Assembly: GCA_913065125.1 (NCBI GenBank)
Contig: CAJYAG010000001.1
Location: forward strand, 310,001 to 374,000
Source: an uncultured Flavobacteriaceae bacterium
Lineage (GTDB): Bacteria; Bacteroidota; Bacteroidia; Flavobacteriales; Flavobacteriaceae
DNA length: 64,000 bases
Direction: 5' to 3'
The notes under the pieces were generated by a model. It had not been told where the DNA came from, searched no databases, and saw only the letters and a program-made list of their open reading frames with translations. The translations under genes and the position numbers were made by a program. This document shows, piece by piece, positions 1-8,289 of the stretch. Positions within the stretch are counted from its first letter, which is position 1. The number at the start of each line of letters is the position of its first letter.

Positions 1-33
1 GTTGTCGATGTTTTAAAAGGAAGAGAGAAATAA
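1..33 (+). CDS. possible 3' end of a CDS (partial)
   Basis: Frame 1 is open from the window edge and ends at TAA, giving the tail VVDVLKGREK. This lysine/arginine-rich C-terminus is plausible for a real protein, and the following bases begin an intergenic palindrome. Ten codons are too few to name a family, and an open run of this length can occur by chance, so this is only a tentative gene end. Confidence 0.35.
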   Translation, partial: VVDVLKGREK

Positions 34-49
34 ATTTTTCATTCTAAAT

Positions 50-74
50 GTCATTCCTGAGAAGGCAGGAATCC
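50..74. repeat. short intergenic palindrome (ATTCCTG/CAGGAAT)
   Basis: The 7-base arms ATTCCTG (53-59) and CAGGAAT (66-72) flank a 6-base spacer. It resembles the 'GTCATTCCTG...CAGGAATCC' dispersed elements often found between flavobacterial genes. This is the only copy of this version seen in the window. Confidence 0.5.
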
Positions 75-107
75 AAAGAAAGGCTATTGATAAAAATAAA
101 TCAATAC

Positions 108-935
108 TTAAATTGGCTGTGCCAGCCACCAAACCATAAAGAATTTAGAAATTTCTCCGTTTGGATGTTTCATCCAGCAAAGCGGAGACGTTTCTTTGTT
201 GAGTATTTCAGAAACTTCTTTTTCAAAAGAAGAATAGTGTTGCCAATCAACTTGCGTGTGTGGTTTGATTAGCCAATTCTTTTTAGTCGGAAAGTAAAAC
301 TTACAATCTGTAAAGAGTTGTAATTCTTTCTGGTTGATGTAAAACCCAACAATACAATCAGAATTTAAAACCTTTAACTGAACATCTTGTTGTGTAAACG
401 GAACAAATAATTGCGCTTTAAAATACACTTGTTGTTCAATTTCTGATGATTCTAAACCAAGTTCTTCTAAATACGATTCGCATTCAGACGAGTAGAGCAG
501 AGGCAATTGTTTGTCTTTTAGTTTGGTGATTTTCTGAACCAAAGAATCTTTTCTGTTTGGGCCAATACAATGTTCAATTTCAGAGTTCCCTACAGAAGTA
601 TCGTATACATAAAACTTATAAATCACTTCTAAATGAATGGGTTTATCATTTTTTAAAAGCAAACAATCTAACTCGCCCAACGTAATTTTTCCGCGCTGAA
701 TTTGAATGTTTTCAGCCAAAAGTTGTATCGCTTTTTCTTGTTGTAACTGAAATGAAACAAAGCGTTCTATATATTTTCCTAATCGGAGTTTTGTATTAAT
801 GGCTAAATTAAAAGCAACTTCTTTTTGCTCAATTTCAAATTGTTGCAAACCGTACACAACATCATTTTTCCATAAACGATGTGTTTGCAGAAAACCTGTG
901 TACTGTTGTTGTATTTTTTTTGATGATACTTCCAT
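108..935 (-). CDS. DUF1853 family protein
   Basis: This 275-residue soluble protein has the usual length and the family-like N-terminus GFLQTHRLWKNDVVYGLQQF. Function is unknown. Residues 87-90 (GELD) and 101-107 (HLEVIYK) are spaced like the acidic and E-x-x-x-K elements of a PD-(D/E)XK nuclease core, which would make it nuclease-like; that is inference from the motif only. No signal peptide or membrane segment is seen. It is divergent from the DUF2461 gene with about 70 bases between starts, so the two may share a promoter region. Family assignment is from recognition of conserved segments. Confidence 0.75.
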   Translation of the reverse strand: MEVSSKKIQQQYTGFLQTHRLWKNDVVYGLQQFEIEQKEVAFNLAINTKLRLGKYIERFVSFQLQQEKAIQLLAENIQIQRGKITLGELDCLLLKNDKPIHLEVIYKFYVYDTSVGNSEIEHCIGPNRKDSLVQKITKLKDKQLPLLYSSECESYLEELGLESSEIEQQVYFKAQLFVPFTQQDVQLKVLNSDCIVGFYINQKELQLFTDCKFYFPTKKNWLIKPHTQVDWQHYSSFEKEVSEILNKETSPLCWMKHPNGEISKFFMVWWLAQPI

Positions 936-1003
936 TCAGCATCGAAAATACAATACTATTTTCAATATCTTTTTGTAAATTGAACCTTTCTAAAAAACAC
1001 TGT

Positions 1004-1675
1004 ATGCAATTCGACAAATCAGCCTTTCAATTTTTATCAGATTTAAAAGAAAACAATAATAGAGAATGGTTTACCGAACGAAAAGAGGTGTTTAAAACAC
1101 ATCAAAATCATGCAAAAGATTTTTACGGAAAAATACGTGAAAACCTAGAAAAACACGATGAAATAGATCAGTTTAAGCTCTTTAGAATTTATAGAGATGT
1201 CCGTTTTTCTAAAGACAAAACGCCCTACAAACCTCATTTTGCAGGTTCATTTTCTAGAGCGGGAGCAGCGTTGCGTGGCGGATATTATTTAAGAATACGA
1301 CCAGGAGAAAGTTTTTTAGCGGGCGGATTTTGGCAACCCAACAAAGAAGATTTATTTAGAATTCGGAAAGAAATTGAACTCGATGCAACGGAGTTTAGAG
1401 AAATTTTAAACGATAAAAAGTATCAAAATTATTTTGGCGGAAAATTTGATGGCGAAGAATTAAAATCTGCGCCACGTGGTTTTGACAAAGAACATCCAGA
1501 TGTAGATTTGTTGCGTAAAAAAGGATACATCGCTGTCAGAAATTTTACGGATGCAGAAGTATTTGCTCCAAATTTTTTAGAGGAAGTAGATAACAGCTAC
1601 AAAGCGTTACGTCCGTTTTTTAATTTGTTTTCTGATGTGTTGACGACAAACTTAAACGGAGAATCATTGATTTAA
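1004..1675 (+). CDS. DUF2461 family protein
   Basis: A 223-residue protein of the DUF2461 (TIGR02453) family, whose biochemical role is unknown. Conserved family stretches are visible: NNREWF near the N-terminus, RDVRFSKDKTPYKPHFAG in the first third, and GGYYLRIRPGESF after it. The open frame extends upstream to 881, but those 41 codons lie inside the divergent neighbour and do not look like the family, so the ATG at 1004 (MQFDKSAFQF) is chosen. The gene ends before a large palindromic repeat that separates it from the convergent M28 peptidase gene. Confidence 0.8.
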   Translation: MQFDKSAFQFLSDLKENNNREWFTERKEVFKTHQNHAKDFYGKIRENLEKHDEIDQFKLFRIYRDVRFSKDKTPYKPHFAGSFSRAGAALRGGYYLRIRPGESFLAGGFWQPNKEDLFRIRKEIELDATEFREILNDKKYQNYFGGKFDGEELKSAPRGFDKEHPDVDLLRKKGYIAVRNFTDAEVFAPNFLEEVDNSYKALRPFFNLFSDVLTTNLNGESLI

Positions 1676-1682
1676 GAAAATT

Positions 1683-1834
1683 TGTCAGTTCGAGTGTCAC
1701 GCTTTTTTGGCGTGATGTATCGAGAACAACATTTTTGTTTTAAAACCTGTTTTCGATACAACTTTCTTTATTCTCGACTCCGCCTGCCTGCCGCAGGCAA
1801 GGCTCGAATTGACAGAAAACCACTCGAACTGACA
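1683..1834. repeat. composite REP-like palindrome
   Basis: A 152-base element fills the gap between two convergent genes. The outer arms are perfect: TGTCAGTTCGAGTG (1683-1696) and CACTCGAACTGACA (1821-1834). Inside are a TCACGC/GCGTGA hairpin, a TCGAGAAC segment, a CTCGACTCC segment and a GC-rich CTGCCTGCCGCAGGCA block. The first 40 bases recur at 37558-37597, and the TTCGAGTG/TCGAGA arms recur at 10082-10155. It is probably a mobile intergenic palindrome, and might also act as a bidirectional terminator. Confidence 0.75.
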
Positions 1835-1847
1835 TTTAGAAATAACA

Positions 1848-3383
1848 TTATTTTTTCTTTCTTGGAACTTTTGCATTCATGTTATCCAACGAATAAATGG
1901 TCCACGCTAAAATTACTGCATTTTTCATAATATCTTCTTCAAAAACATATTCTAAAAAATCAAGATTGGTGTGATGCGTAGTTGTGTTGTACGCCAACTC
2001 ATCTTGTATAAATTGAAAAGACGGAATGTTATAATGATCAAAGGTTTCGTGATCTGTAGAAAGTGTATTTTCTATGGTAATTGCTCCTGAAGTGATATTT
2101 GCAATGGGTGCAAAAACCTTTTCAAAAACGGGTCTTGCCATTTCATTGTTCTGTAAATATATTCCTCTGATGGCTCCAGCACCATTGTCTAAATTCAAAT
2201 AGGCAGAGACTTTTTTAGAATTGGCATTTGGTTTTTCATTTAAGTTGCCAAAGTGTTTTTTAGCAAAGGCAGCCGAACCTAAAAAGGCTTGTTCTTCGCC
2301 GCCCCAAAGTCCGATTTTAATCGTTCTTTTTGGTTGATACCCAATCTTCTTTAAAATACGCATCGCTTCAACCAACACAATAGAATTTGCACCGTTATCC
2401 GTTGCGCCAGTTGCAGAATGCCAAGAATCAAAATGTGCTCCTAGCAAAATGCTTTCATGTTTTAATTTGGAATCATTTCCTGGAATTTCTCCAATAATAT
2501 TTACGTTGTTTTGTGGTTCGTCATAAAACTCAGTTTGCAAATTCAAACGCACTGTTGGTATTGTATTTAGTTTTAGCATTCGGTACATTCTGCCAAAATG
2601 TTCTGGCATAATTGTAAAGTATGGCAAGGTTTTTAAATCGCCATTTCTAAAATAATAGGTTCCGCCAGGATGCAACGTTCCTAAATACATAGAACGTGTT
2701 GTTAATACTGCCAAAGCACCTTCTGCTTCTAGAAAGCGTAAGAAAGCTTCATCGCTTTTATCTGAGGTTTTCCAACCTTCAAACAATTCTGGCAACGGAG
2801 TCACTTTTACTTTCGCTGCAACTTTTTCATCCATTTGCTTTAGTTGCTCCTCAGAATGTCTAGTTTCTATTTGGTCTGTTAGCGACTTTCTTTTTGGTTC
2901 TCTTCCTAACAGCACTATTTTTCCTTTTAATTTTCCAGAAAATTCGCTCCTTACGTTATTCATGTTCCCAAAACTTTCAATGCTGATAATTTCACCAGAA
3001 ACTGTACCGTTTGTGCTTCTAGACATCGTTAATGGATACGCAGAAATACTCATATAATTTGGTGCCACCATTTCTACATTAAAGGTGTTGACGTCCCAAC
3101 CGCGACAATCTGAACAATAATTTTCGAAACGTACATTTTGCAAGCCAATTTGTTTCATTTCGTTAGAAACCCATTGTGCAGCTTTGTAGTAATTTCTTGA
3201 TCCTGTAAGTCGTTGCCCGTAAATATCGGTAAACTCACTTAAGCTTTTCATGGCTTTAGAATTGTTAAACCCTTCATTTCTAATTTCCGACAACATGCGT
3301 TCTGCAGTAGTTACTTGTGCAACACTATTGATAGAAATTCCTATTAACAAGAAAAGGACAAGACTGGTTTTGATGTTGGTCAT
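1848..3383 (-). CDS. secreted M28 family metallopeptidase
   Basis: A 511-residue exported zinc aminopeptidase or carboxypeptidase Q-like enzyme. The N-terminus (MTNIKTSLVLFLLIGISINSVAQ) is a signal peptide. A protease-associated region fills the middle, followed by the M28 catalytic core: GAHFDSWHSATGATDNGANS around residues 315-335 supplies the first metal ligands His and Asp, GGEEQAFLGS near 361 supplies the catalytic and metal glutamates, and YLNLDNGAGA and STDHETFDHY supply the remaining ligands. It probably removes N-terminal amino acids from peptides in the periplasm. It is transcribed alone, convergent with the DUF2461 gene. Confidence 0.9.
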   Translation of the reverse strand: MTNIKTSLVLFLLIGISINSVAQVTTAERMLSEIRNEGFNNSKAMKSLSEFTDIYGQRLTGSRNYYKAAQWVSNEMKQIGLQNVRFENYCSDCRGWDVNTFNVEMVAPNYMSISAYPLTMSRSTNGTVSGEIISIESFGNMNNVRSEFSGKLKGKIVLLGREPKRKSLTDQIETRHSEEQLKQMDEKVAAKVKVTPLPELFEGWKTSDKSDEAFLRFLEAEGALAVLTTRSMYLGTLHPGGTYYFRNGDLKTLPYFTIMPEHFGRMYRMLKLNTIPTVRLNLQTEFYDEPQNNVNIIGEIPGNDSKLKHESILLGAHFDSWHSATGATDNGANSIVLVEAMRILKKIGYQPKRTIKIGLWGGEEQAFLGSAAFAKKHFGNLNEKPNANSKKVSAYLNLDNGAGAIRGIYLQNNEMARPVFEKVFAPIANITSGAITIENTLSTDHETFDHYNIPSFQFIQDELAYNTTTHHTNLDFLEYVFEEDIMKNAVILAWTIYSLDNMNAKVPRKKK

Positions 3384-3408
3384 GATTATATAAGTAATTA
3401 TTTGTGTT

Positions 3409-5091
3409 TTATTTGATTTTCCAACATTTAATAGAGTCTAAAGCAAATTGGTTTTGTCTTTCATTTATTGCTTCTTTATTCCATATAGTTTTTGAAGAAA
3501 GTTCTTTTGTTATAATAAATTCTGAATCTGTGAAAACAGGGTTTTTCTCGCTAAAACCTTTATTTCCGATTCTTGAGTTTTTACGAGAGTTTAATATTGT
3601 CATGTTACCCAAACGCTTAAAATATAATTTATGTTCATCTTCATCAAAATCAGGCCAAAGCTTATTTAGTTTTTTTGGAAGGATATGTTCTAAATTCACG
3701 ATGGTTTCATCATTGTTAGGTATTAATTCTGAACCTTGATCATTTCTACGATAATTTTCAATAGTTGACAAAAGGTATTTGGCAATTGAAGAATTTGAAA
3801 TAGTAAATGTTTGAAATGCTTCTTTAAATCTCTCATCACCAGGTGTGAGTGTTTTTAAGCTTTCTAAAAGTTCATTTTGATTTTTAATTTCTCCATTTCT
3901 AATTTTCATGGCGGTTATAGAAAATTGTCTTTCGAATATTCCACTACTTAGAGTTCCTGAAACTATTAATCTCACAATTAGTGAAACAATTGAAGCAAGT
4001 GACTTTTCAGTTTCTTTTTTACCAAATTTTGGGACCATGGATAATAATAATGGTCTAATTTGTACCATTCCAAGTTCATTTATTGTTCGAATATTCCGTC
4101 TTGTCGCTGTGCTATAGTCCGACCAATAATGATGATCGGAATAAAGTAGTGCTGTATAAAGGTTTGAGTTATCAGAAAGCTGGTTTGAGAATTCAAGAGC
4201 TTTTGTTTTTGTTTTAACAGTTTCTTTTATTTTAGTGTAAAGTTCCTTTTCTCTAACATTTCCATAATAAGAAGCCCATAAATACTTTATATATGGAACT
4301 ACCGTTGAATTATTGTCAGCAGATTCTAATACGCTTACCATAGTAATCCAATTTTGTTGTGCTTGTTTTATAGCACTAGCTGATTTATGAAATAAGTAAT
4401 TTTTAAGTAAATCAGATATTGCTAAATCTAAGCCACGGTCATTAAGTGTTTCAAATATAGTAAATGCATTTGCGTAATCAGGAACCTCTACCCAAATTAC
4501 TTTAACATGGGATTCTATATATTCAATCCAGTCAATCAAAATGTCAGAATTTTGGTTGTTCGCAGCTAGAATTTGTGCCATTTTAATTTCAATTGCTTTT
4601 TTTGCATTTAATAATTTTTGATGACTCTGTCTTACATCTTTTTTTGTGCTTAAGTTAGGCTTGTTGTTTAGAACATGTGAGAAGAAAAAGTCATGGTCAT
4701 TTTCATTTAAAATTAATCTTGGGACATCTTCTTCTGTTCTTAGTTCATGAGTCATTAGAAAATCATTTGATATTTGAAAAGCTTTTCTGTCATTTCCTTC
4801 TTTTTCAAATATTGACTTTATGCAATTTATTAAAATTGTTATTGTAGCTAATCGTTGCTGACCATCAACAACTTCTGATCTATCATTTTCATTATTTTTA
4901 ACAACAATAGAGCCAATAAAATATTCTTTCTCTTCATTTTGTAGAGCATTTGTTATGTCAATTAAAAGATCATTTACATGTTTTTCTTCCCAAGCATAAT
5001 CTCTTTGATATTTAGGTACAACAAGTCCTTTTAATTTCAAATATTGTCCTATTCCTTTTAGTGAGATACTGATTTTATCTAGTTGACTCAT
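3409..5091 (-). CDS. DUF262/DUF1524 (GmrSD-like) protein, putative type IV restriction enzyme
   Basis: A 560-residue single-chain protein with the GmrSD architecture. The N-terminal DUF262 part has VPKYQRDYAW (25-34), YFIGSIVV, and the nucleotide-binding motif VVDGQQR (74-80). The C-terminal DUF1524 part has NLEHILPKKL near residue 467 and the typical RLGNMTIL...NSRIGNKGF segment, a His-Me-finger nuclease type. GmrSD proteins restrict DNA with modified (glucosylated hydroxymethyl) cytosine, and related proteins act in phage defence. No methylase or other defence gene lies next to it. The substrate cannot be read from the sequence. It stands alone between a peptidase gene and a membrane-protein operon. 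Confidence 0.85.
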   Translation of the reverse strand: MSQLDKISISLKGIGQYLKLKGLVVPKYQRDYAWEEKHVNDLLIDITNALQNEEKEYFIGSIVVKNNENDRSEVVDGQQRLATITILINCIKSIFEKEGNDRKAFQISNDFLMTHELRTEEDVPRLILNENDHDFFFSHVLNNKPNLSTKKDVRQSHQKLLNAKKAIEIKMAQILAANNQNSDILIDWIEYIESHVKVIWVEVPDYANAFTIFETLNDRGLDLAISDLLKNYLFHKSASAIKQAQQNWITMVSVLESADNNSTVVPYIKYLWASYYGNVREKELYTKIKETVKTKTKALEFSNQLSDNSNLYTALLYSDHHYWSDYSTATRRNIRTINELGMVQIRPLLLSMVPKFGKKETEKSLASIVSLIVRLIVSGTLSSGIFERQFSITAMKIRNGEIKNQNELLESLKTLTPGDERFKEAFQTFTISNSSIAKYLLSTIENYRRNDQGSELIPNNDETIVNLEHILPKKLNKLWPDFDEDEHKLYFKRLGNMTILNSRKNSRIGNKGFSEKNPVFTDSEFIITKELSSKTIWNKEAINERQNQFALDSIKCWKIK

Positions 5092-5267
5092 ACTTATTTA
5101 ATATTATGGATAATTAATTATATAAAAAACTAATTTTTTTTCCTTACTAAGTTATAATTCTAAAAGCTAAGATACTAAAACAGAATGGTGTATAAGAAAT
5201 GATTTATCAACATTAAATTGTTGATACATCTATTTGAAAGAGTATAACTATTAGTGAAAAAAGAATC

Positions 5268-5384
5268 TTAACTCCCAGCAAAAGGAGAACCAAAAATACC
5301 AACAGCCAGTTCTAAATAGATAAGAAGTAGAAGAAATAGGAGTACAGCAATGAGTACTAATTTTTTATTTTTTAAAAGCTTCAT
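5268..5384 (-). CDS. 38-aa single-span membrane micropeptide
   Basis: An ATG at 5384 opens a 38-codon frame ending at TAA (5268-5270). The product starts MKLLKNKKLVLIAVLLFLLL: a basic N-terminus followed by a hydrophobic helix, then IYLELAVGIFGSPFAGS. This basic-plus-helix layout and the tidy position 15 bases downstream of the next small gene argue that it is real. I know of similar short hydrophobic proteins ending in GSPFAGS in flavobacteria, but no function. It is probably the last gene of a three-gene operon with the 56-aa and DUF3667 proteins. Confidence 0.65.
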   Translation of the reverse strand: MKLLKNKKLVLIAVLLFLLLLIYLELAVGIFGSPFAGS

Positions 5385-5399
5385 AGAATGTATTTTTAG

Positions 5400-5570
5400 T
5401 TATTCTTTTTTTTTGTCATTCTCTTTTTGCTCTAATCTACGCCCAATTACCAAACCAAATACGAGACCTAAAGGAATCCAAAGTCCAAGATTATCTAAAA
5501 CCACTCCGATTGCAACACCAAATCCAATTCCGATTGCCATTGCTTGTCCTTTTTTATTTTTATTCTTCAT
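5400..5570 (-). CDS. 56-aa glycine-rich membrane protein
   Basis: ATG at 5570, TAA at 5400-5402. The product has a lysine-rich start (MKNKNKKGQ), two short hydrophobic stretches with spaced glycines (MAIGIGFGVAIGVVL and WIPLGLVFGLVIG) and a charged tail (RRLEQKENDKKKE). That is the layout of a small two-helix, glycine-zipper inner-membrane protein. Only 14 bases separate it from the DUF3667 gene upstream and 15 from the 38-aa gene downstream, so the three are likely cotranscribed. Function unknown. Confidence 0.7.
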   Translation of the reverse strand: MKNKNKKGQAMAIGIGFGVAIGVVLDNLGLWIPLGLVFGLVIGRRLEQKENDKKKE

Positions 5571-5584
5571 GTTTTATTGTTTTT

Positions 5585-6343
5585 TTATGAATTTATTCTT
5601 GGAAATAATATACTTAGCAAATACACTAATAAGAAAACCCGAACAAGCATAAAAATTAGCAATGCAATACACACTTTAAAAAAGCGTTTCCAAAAAGGCA
5701 CTTTTTTAAAAAAATACATATTTGCCCATGTAATATATAACATGGTAATAATGATGATGGCAGCTTTGGGTAAAATATTATCACTAAATAAAGAGAAAGA
5801 TAATATCAAAAACAAAATGATGATCAATCCGGTAGAAAAGTAATAAAAGCTCACCGCCAAGAGTTCTGTAAAATTGAATTGTAGTTTCTTAAAGAGCACT
5901 AAAAAGGCGAGTGGAAATATACAAATCATTGTTAAATTATGTATCAATGAATATTGTGTTGCCAACGTATGATTCCAAAAAGCCATGCTTTTATTGATTT
6001 CATCAGAAAGAAAAGAAATGTTGATAAAATCGGGTTGTTCTGTCAATTCTGGATGAATAAACCAATAATCAACAAATGCTTGTAGTGCAATGGCAATAAT
6101 TAAAAACCTAACAGGATTGGTGTATTTTTTTCGTTGTCCAGAAATATAGGCATTACCAACATTTCCTGGTTGTATAATGAGTTTATAAAAGGTAAAAAAT
6201 AAGCCTTTATGAATGTTAAACACATTGTCGAAAAAATCGGAAATAATATCAGAAAACTGCAACCTTTTATTGGCAACAGCTCTTTGTCCGCAATTGGAAC
6301 AGTAATTTTCTGAGATTATATGCTGACAATTATTACAGTTCAA
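5585..6343 (-). CDS. DUF3667 family membrane protein with zinc ribbon
   Basis: A 252-residue membrane protein of the DUF3667 family, common in Bacteroidota. The N-terminus holds a rubredoxin-like zinc ribbon with cysteines at 3, 6, 15 and 18. A conserved cytoplasmic stretch follows, including the family-typical TNPVRFL, and then about five hydrophobic segments that make up most of the C-terminal half. The role is unknown. It leads a minus-strand operon with the two micropeptides just downstream. The MATE exporter on the same strand lies 63 bases upstream and could read through. Confidence 0.85.
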   Translation of the reverse strand: MNCNNCQHIISENYCSNCGQRAVANKRLQFSDIISDFFDNVFNIHKGLFFTFYKLIIQPGNVGNAYISGQRKKYTNPVRFLIIAIALQAFVDYWFIHPELTEQPDFINISFLSDEINKSMAFWNHTLATQYSLIHNLTMICIFPLAFLVLFKKLQFNFTELLAVSFYYFSTGLIIILFLILSFSLFSDNILPKAAIIIITMLYITWANMYFFKKVPFWKRFFKVCIALLIFMLVRVFLLVYLLSILFPRINS

Positions 6344-6406
6344 TGGTTTCTATTATTCATTAATCTCTAAAGATATAATAAACTAGAAAAACTCTATGAA
6401 GAAAGT

Positions 6407-7744
6407 TTATACTTTATTTTTACGCAATTCACGTTTTAGATAGATTAGTGTAATTGCCGTTGCCAAAACATCTGCGATTGGAAAAGAAATCCACACGCCA
6501 TTAATTCCATAAAACATAGGTAAAACAAATACCAAAGGAATTAAAAAGAAACCTTGTTTAAGCAGCGTTAAAATTAATGCAGGCAACGCTTTTCCAATGG
6601 CTTGGAAATAAGCAGAACCAACCAATTGAGCTGTAATTACTGGTGTTGCAAAAAAAGCAATTATCAAAGCATTTGGAGTTCGGTTTAACAACTCTGCATC
6701 ATCGGTAAAAATGAGCGCAATTTGAGTTGGAAATAACATAATTCCAATAAAAATAATTGTAGCAATTGCGGTTCCAAAAATAATAGCTGTTCTAATTGTT
6801 TCTTTTACTCTAACTAAATTATTTGCTCCATAATTATATCCAGCAATTGGTAAAAAACCTTGTGTAACGCCTAAAACTGGGAATAAAGCAAACATCATTA
6901 CACGGTTAATAATTCCGTACACAGCTATAGAAACTTCTCCGCCATATTTAAATAGAGTGTAATTTAAGATGATTACTAAAATACTAATTGTTCCTTGTCT
7001 TACAATAGTTACACCACCTAAAGCAACAATTTCTTTTAAAATATTAAAATTGATTTTAAAATATTTTGGAACAATTTTTAATTCCGTTTTTTTAGACAAG
7101 AAGAACCATAAAATAAACAATCCGCAAACAGCGTAAGAAATAGATGTTGCTAAACCAGCTCCAAACATTCCTAAATCTAAAACCTTGATAAAAACAATGT
7201 CTAAAACGATATTTGCAATTGCAGGTAAAATCATTGCAACCATTGCATAGTTTGGTTTCCCTACTGCTCTAATTACTGGATTTCCCATCATTGCAAATGC
7301 TAAAAAAGGTACTCCCCAAATTATCACATGAAAATATTCTGTTGCAGGAATAACAATATCTCCGTTTGCGCCAAATAATTGTAAAATTGGAAAGCAAAAA
7401 TAAGTGCCGATAAATACAAATAAAGTTGATAAACCAACTGTTAAAGAAATTTGATTTCCGAAAACTTCAAATGCTTTTTCCGATTTATTTGCACCTAAAG
7501 CTCTTGATATAATTGAGCTACCACCAATTCCAATTCCCATTCCGATAGAAGAAATTAAAAAAGCAATTGGCAAAACAACAGTTACTGCAGCAATAGCCAT
7601 TACACCAATCCATTGACCCACAAAAATGGTGTCAACAATCATGTTTAACGACATTACTAAAATACCGATAGAAGCAGGGATTGCTTGTTTTAAAATAAGC
7701 TTACTGATTTTTTCTGTACCTAACTCGTTGGCAATTTTATTCAT
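6407..7744 (-). CDS. MATE family efflux transporter
   Basis: A 445-residue polytopic protein with two related six-helix halves, as in MATE (NorM/DinF-type) drug:cation antiporters. Recognisable family segments include QAIPASIGILVMSLNMIVDT in helix 1, IVDTIFVGQWIG, GIGGSSIISRALG after helix 2, and GVTQGFLPIAGYNYGA near the middle. It probably exports cationic drugs or metabolites using Na+ or H+. Length is normal and no key part is missing. Substrate cannot be assigned. It is divergent from the thioesterase gene at 7854. Confidence 0.92.
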   Translation of the reverse strand: MNKIANELGTEKISKLILKQAIPASIGILVMSLNMIVDTIFVGQWIGVMAIAAVTVVLPIAFLISSIGMGIGIGGSSIISRALGANKSEKAFEVFGNQISLTVGLSTLFVFIGTYFCFPILQLFGANGDIVIPATEYFHVIIWGVPFLAFAMMGNPVIRAVGKPNYAMVAMILPAIANIVLDIVFIKVLDLGMFGAGLATSISYAVCGLFILWFFLSKKTELKIVPKYFKINFNILKEIVALGGVTIVRQGTISILVIILNYTLFKYGGEVSIAVYGIINRVMMFALFPVLGVTQGFLPIAGYNYGANNLVRVKETIRTAIIFGTAIATIIFIGIMLFPTQIALIFTDDAELLNRTPNALIIAFFATPVITAQLVGSAYFQAIGKALPALILTLLKQGFFLIPLVFVLPMFYGINGVWISFPIADVLATAITLIYLKRELRKNKV

Positions 7745-7853
7745 GAAGTATATTTGGTTGGCTCAAAGATGCATTCTTTCTCTTTGATATTTTCAGAAAA
7801 AAATGTTAAAGATTTCTTTAAGTATGTTGTAATTTTACTGTTCAATTTTATAA

Positions 7854-8252
7854 ATGGATTTACGCAAACATATTTTTACTTATTCTCATATTGTTACTAA
7901 TGATGAAATTGATACACTAAACCATGTAAATAATGTGGTGTATGTACAATGGATTCAAGATATTTCTACCAAACATTGGAACGATTTAACAAAAAATAGT
8001 CCAGATTTACATTTTGTTTGGGTAGTTACCAGACACGAAATTGATTATAAAGGTCAGGCGTTGTTGGGTGATAAAATTACTTTTAAAACGTGGGTTGGCG
8101 AAACCAAAGGAGTTACTTCTGTACGTCATGTAGAAATTTTAAAAAATGATGTTTTATTGGTAAAAGCGCAAACCATTTGGTGTATGTTACATGCAGAAAC
8201 ACTTAAGCCTGCAAGAATTACAGAAAGTGTTTTAAAAGTCTTACAAACATAG
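7854..8252 (+). CDS. acyl-CoA thioesterase (4HBT, hot-dog fold)
   Basis: A 132-residue single hot-dog domain protein. The segment DEIDTLNHVNNVVYVQWIQD (19-38) is the 4HBT/YbgC-type active-site helix region, with the Asp/Asn-rich HVNN motif that positions the thioester. It probably hydrolyses short or medium acyl-CoA or aryl-CoA. The helicase gene follows after 37 bases with its own promoter-like element, so the two are not necessarily one operon. Confidence 0.88.
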   Translation: MDLRKHIFTYSHIVTNDEIDTLNHVNNVVYVQWIQDISTKHWNDLTKNSPDLHFVWVVTRHEIDYKGQALLGDKITFKTWVGETKGVTSVRHVEILKNDVLLVKAQTIWCMLHAETLKPARITESVLKVLQT

Positions 8253-8261
8253 AAATATACG

Positions 8262-8269
8262 TACATTTG
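8262..8269 (+). promoter_or_regulatory. -7-like element TACATTTG upstream of helicase
   Basis: TACATTTG fits the Bacteroidota -7 consensus TAnnTTTG. It lies 20 bases before the helicase ATG at 8290. No clear -33 TTG was found, so support is partial. Confidence 0.5.
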
Positions 8270-8289
8270 CACTTTTAAAATAGCAAGTT

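Noticed and set aside
48..272. 74-codon plus-strand frame
   Set aside because: It begins in the intergenic palindrome and then runs antisense to the DUF1853 gene; no family features.
1682..1930. 82-codon frame over the palindrome
   Set aside because: Composed of the REP-like repeat and the antisense end of the M28 peptidase.
5350..5843. Two overlapping plus-strand frames near the micropeptides
   Set aside because: Antisense to the DUF3667 and micropeptide genes; low-complexity Phe-rich products.
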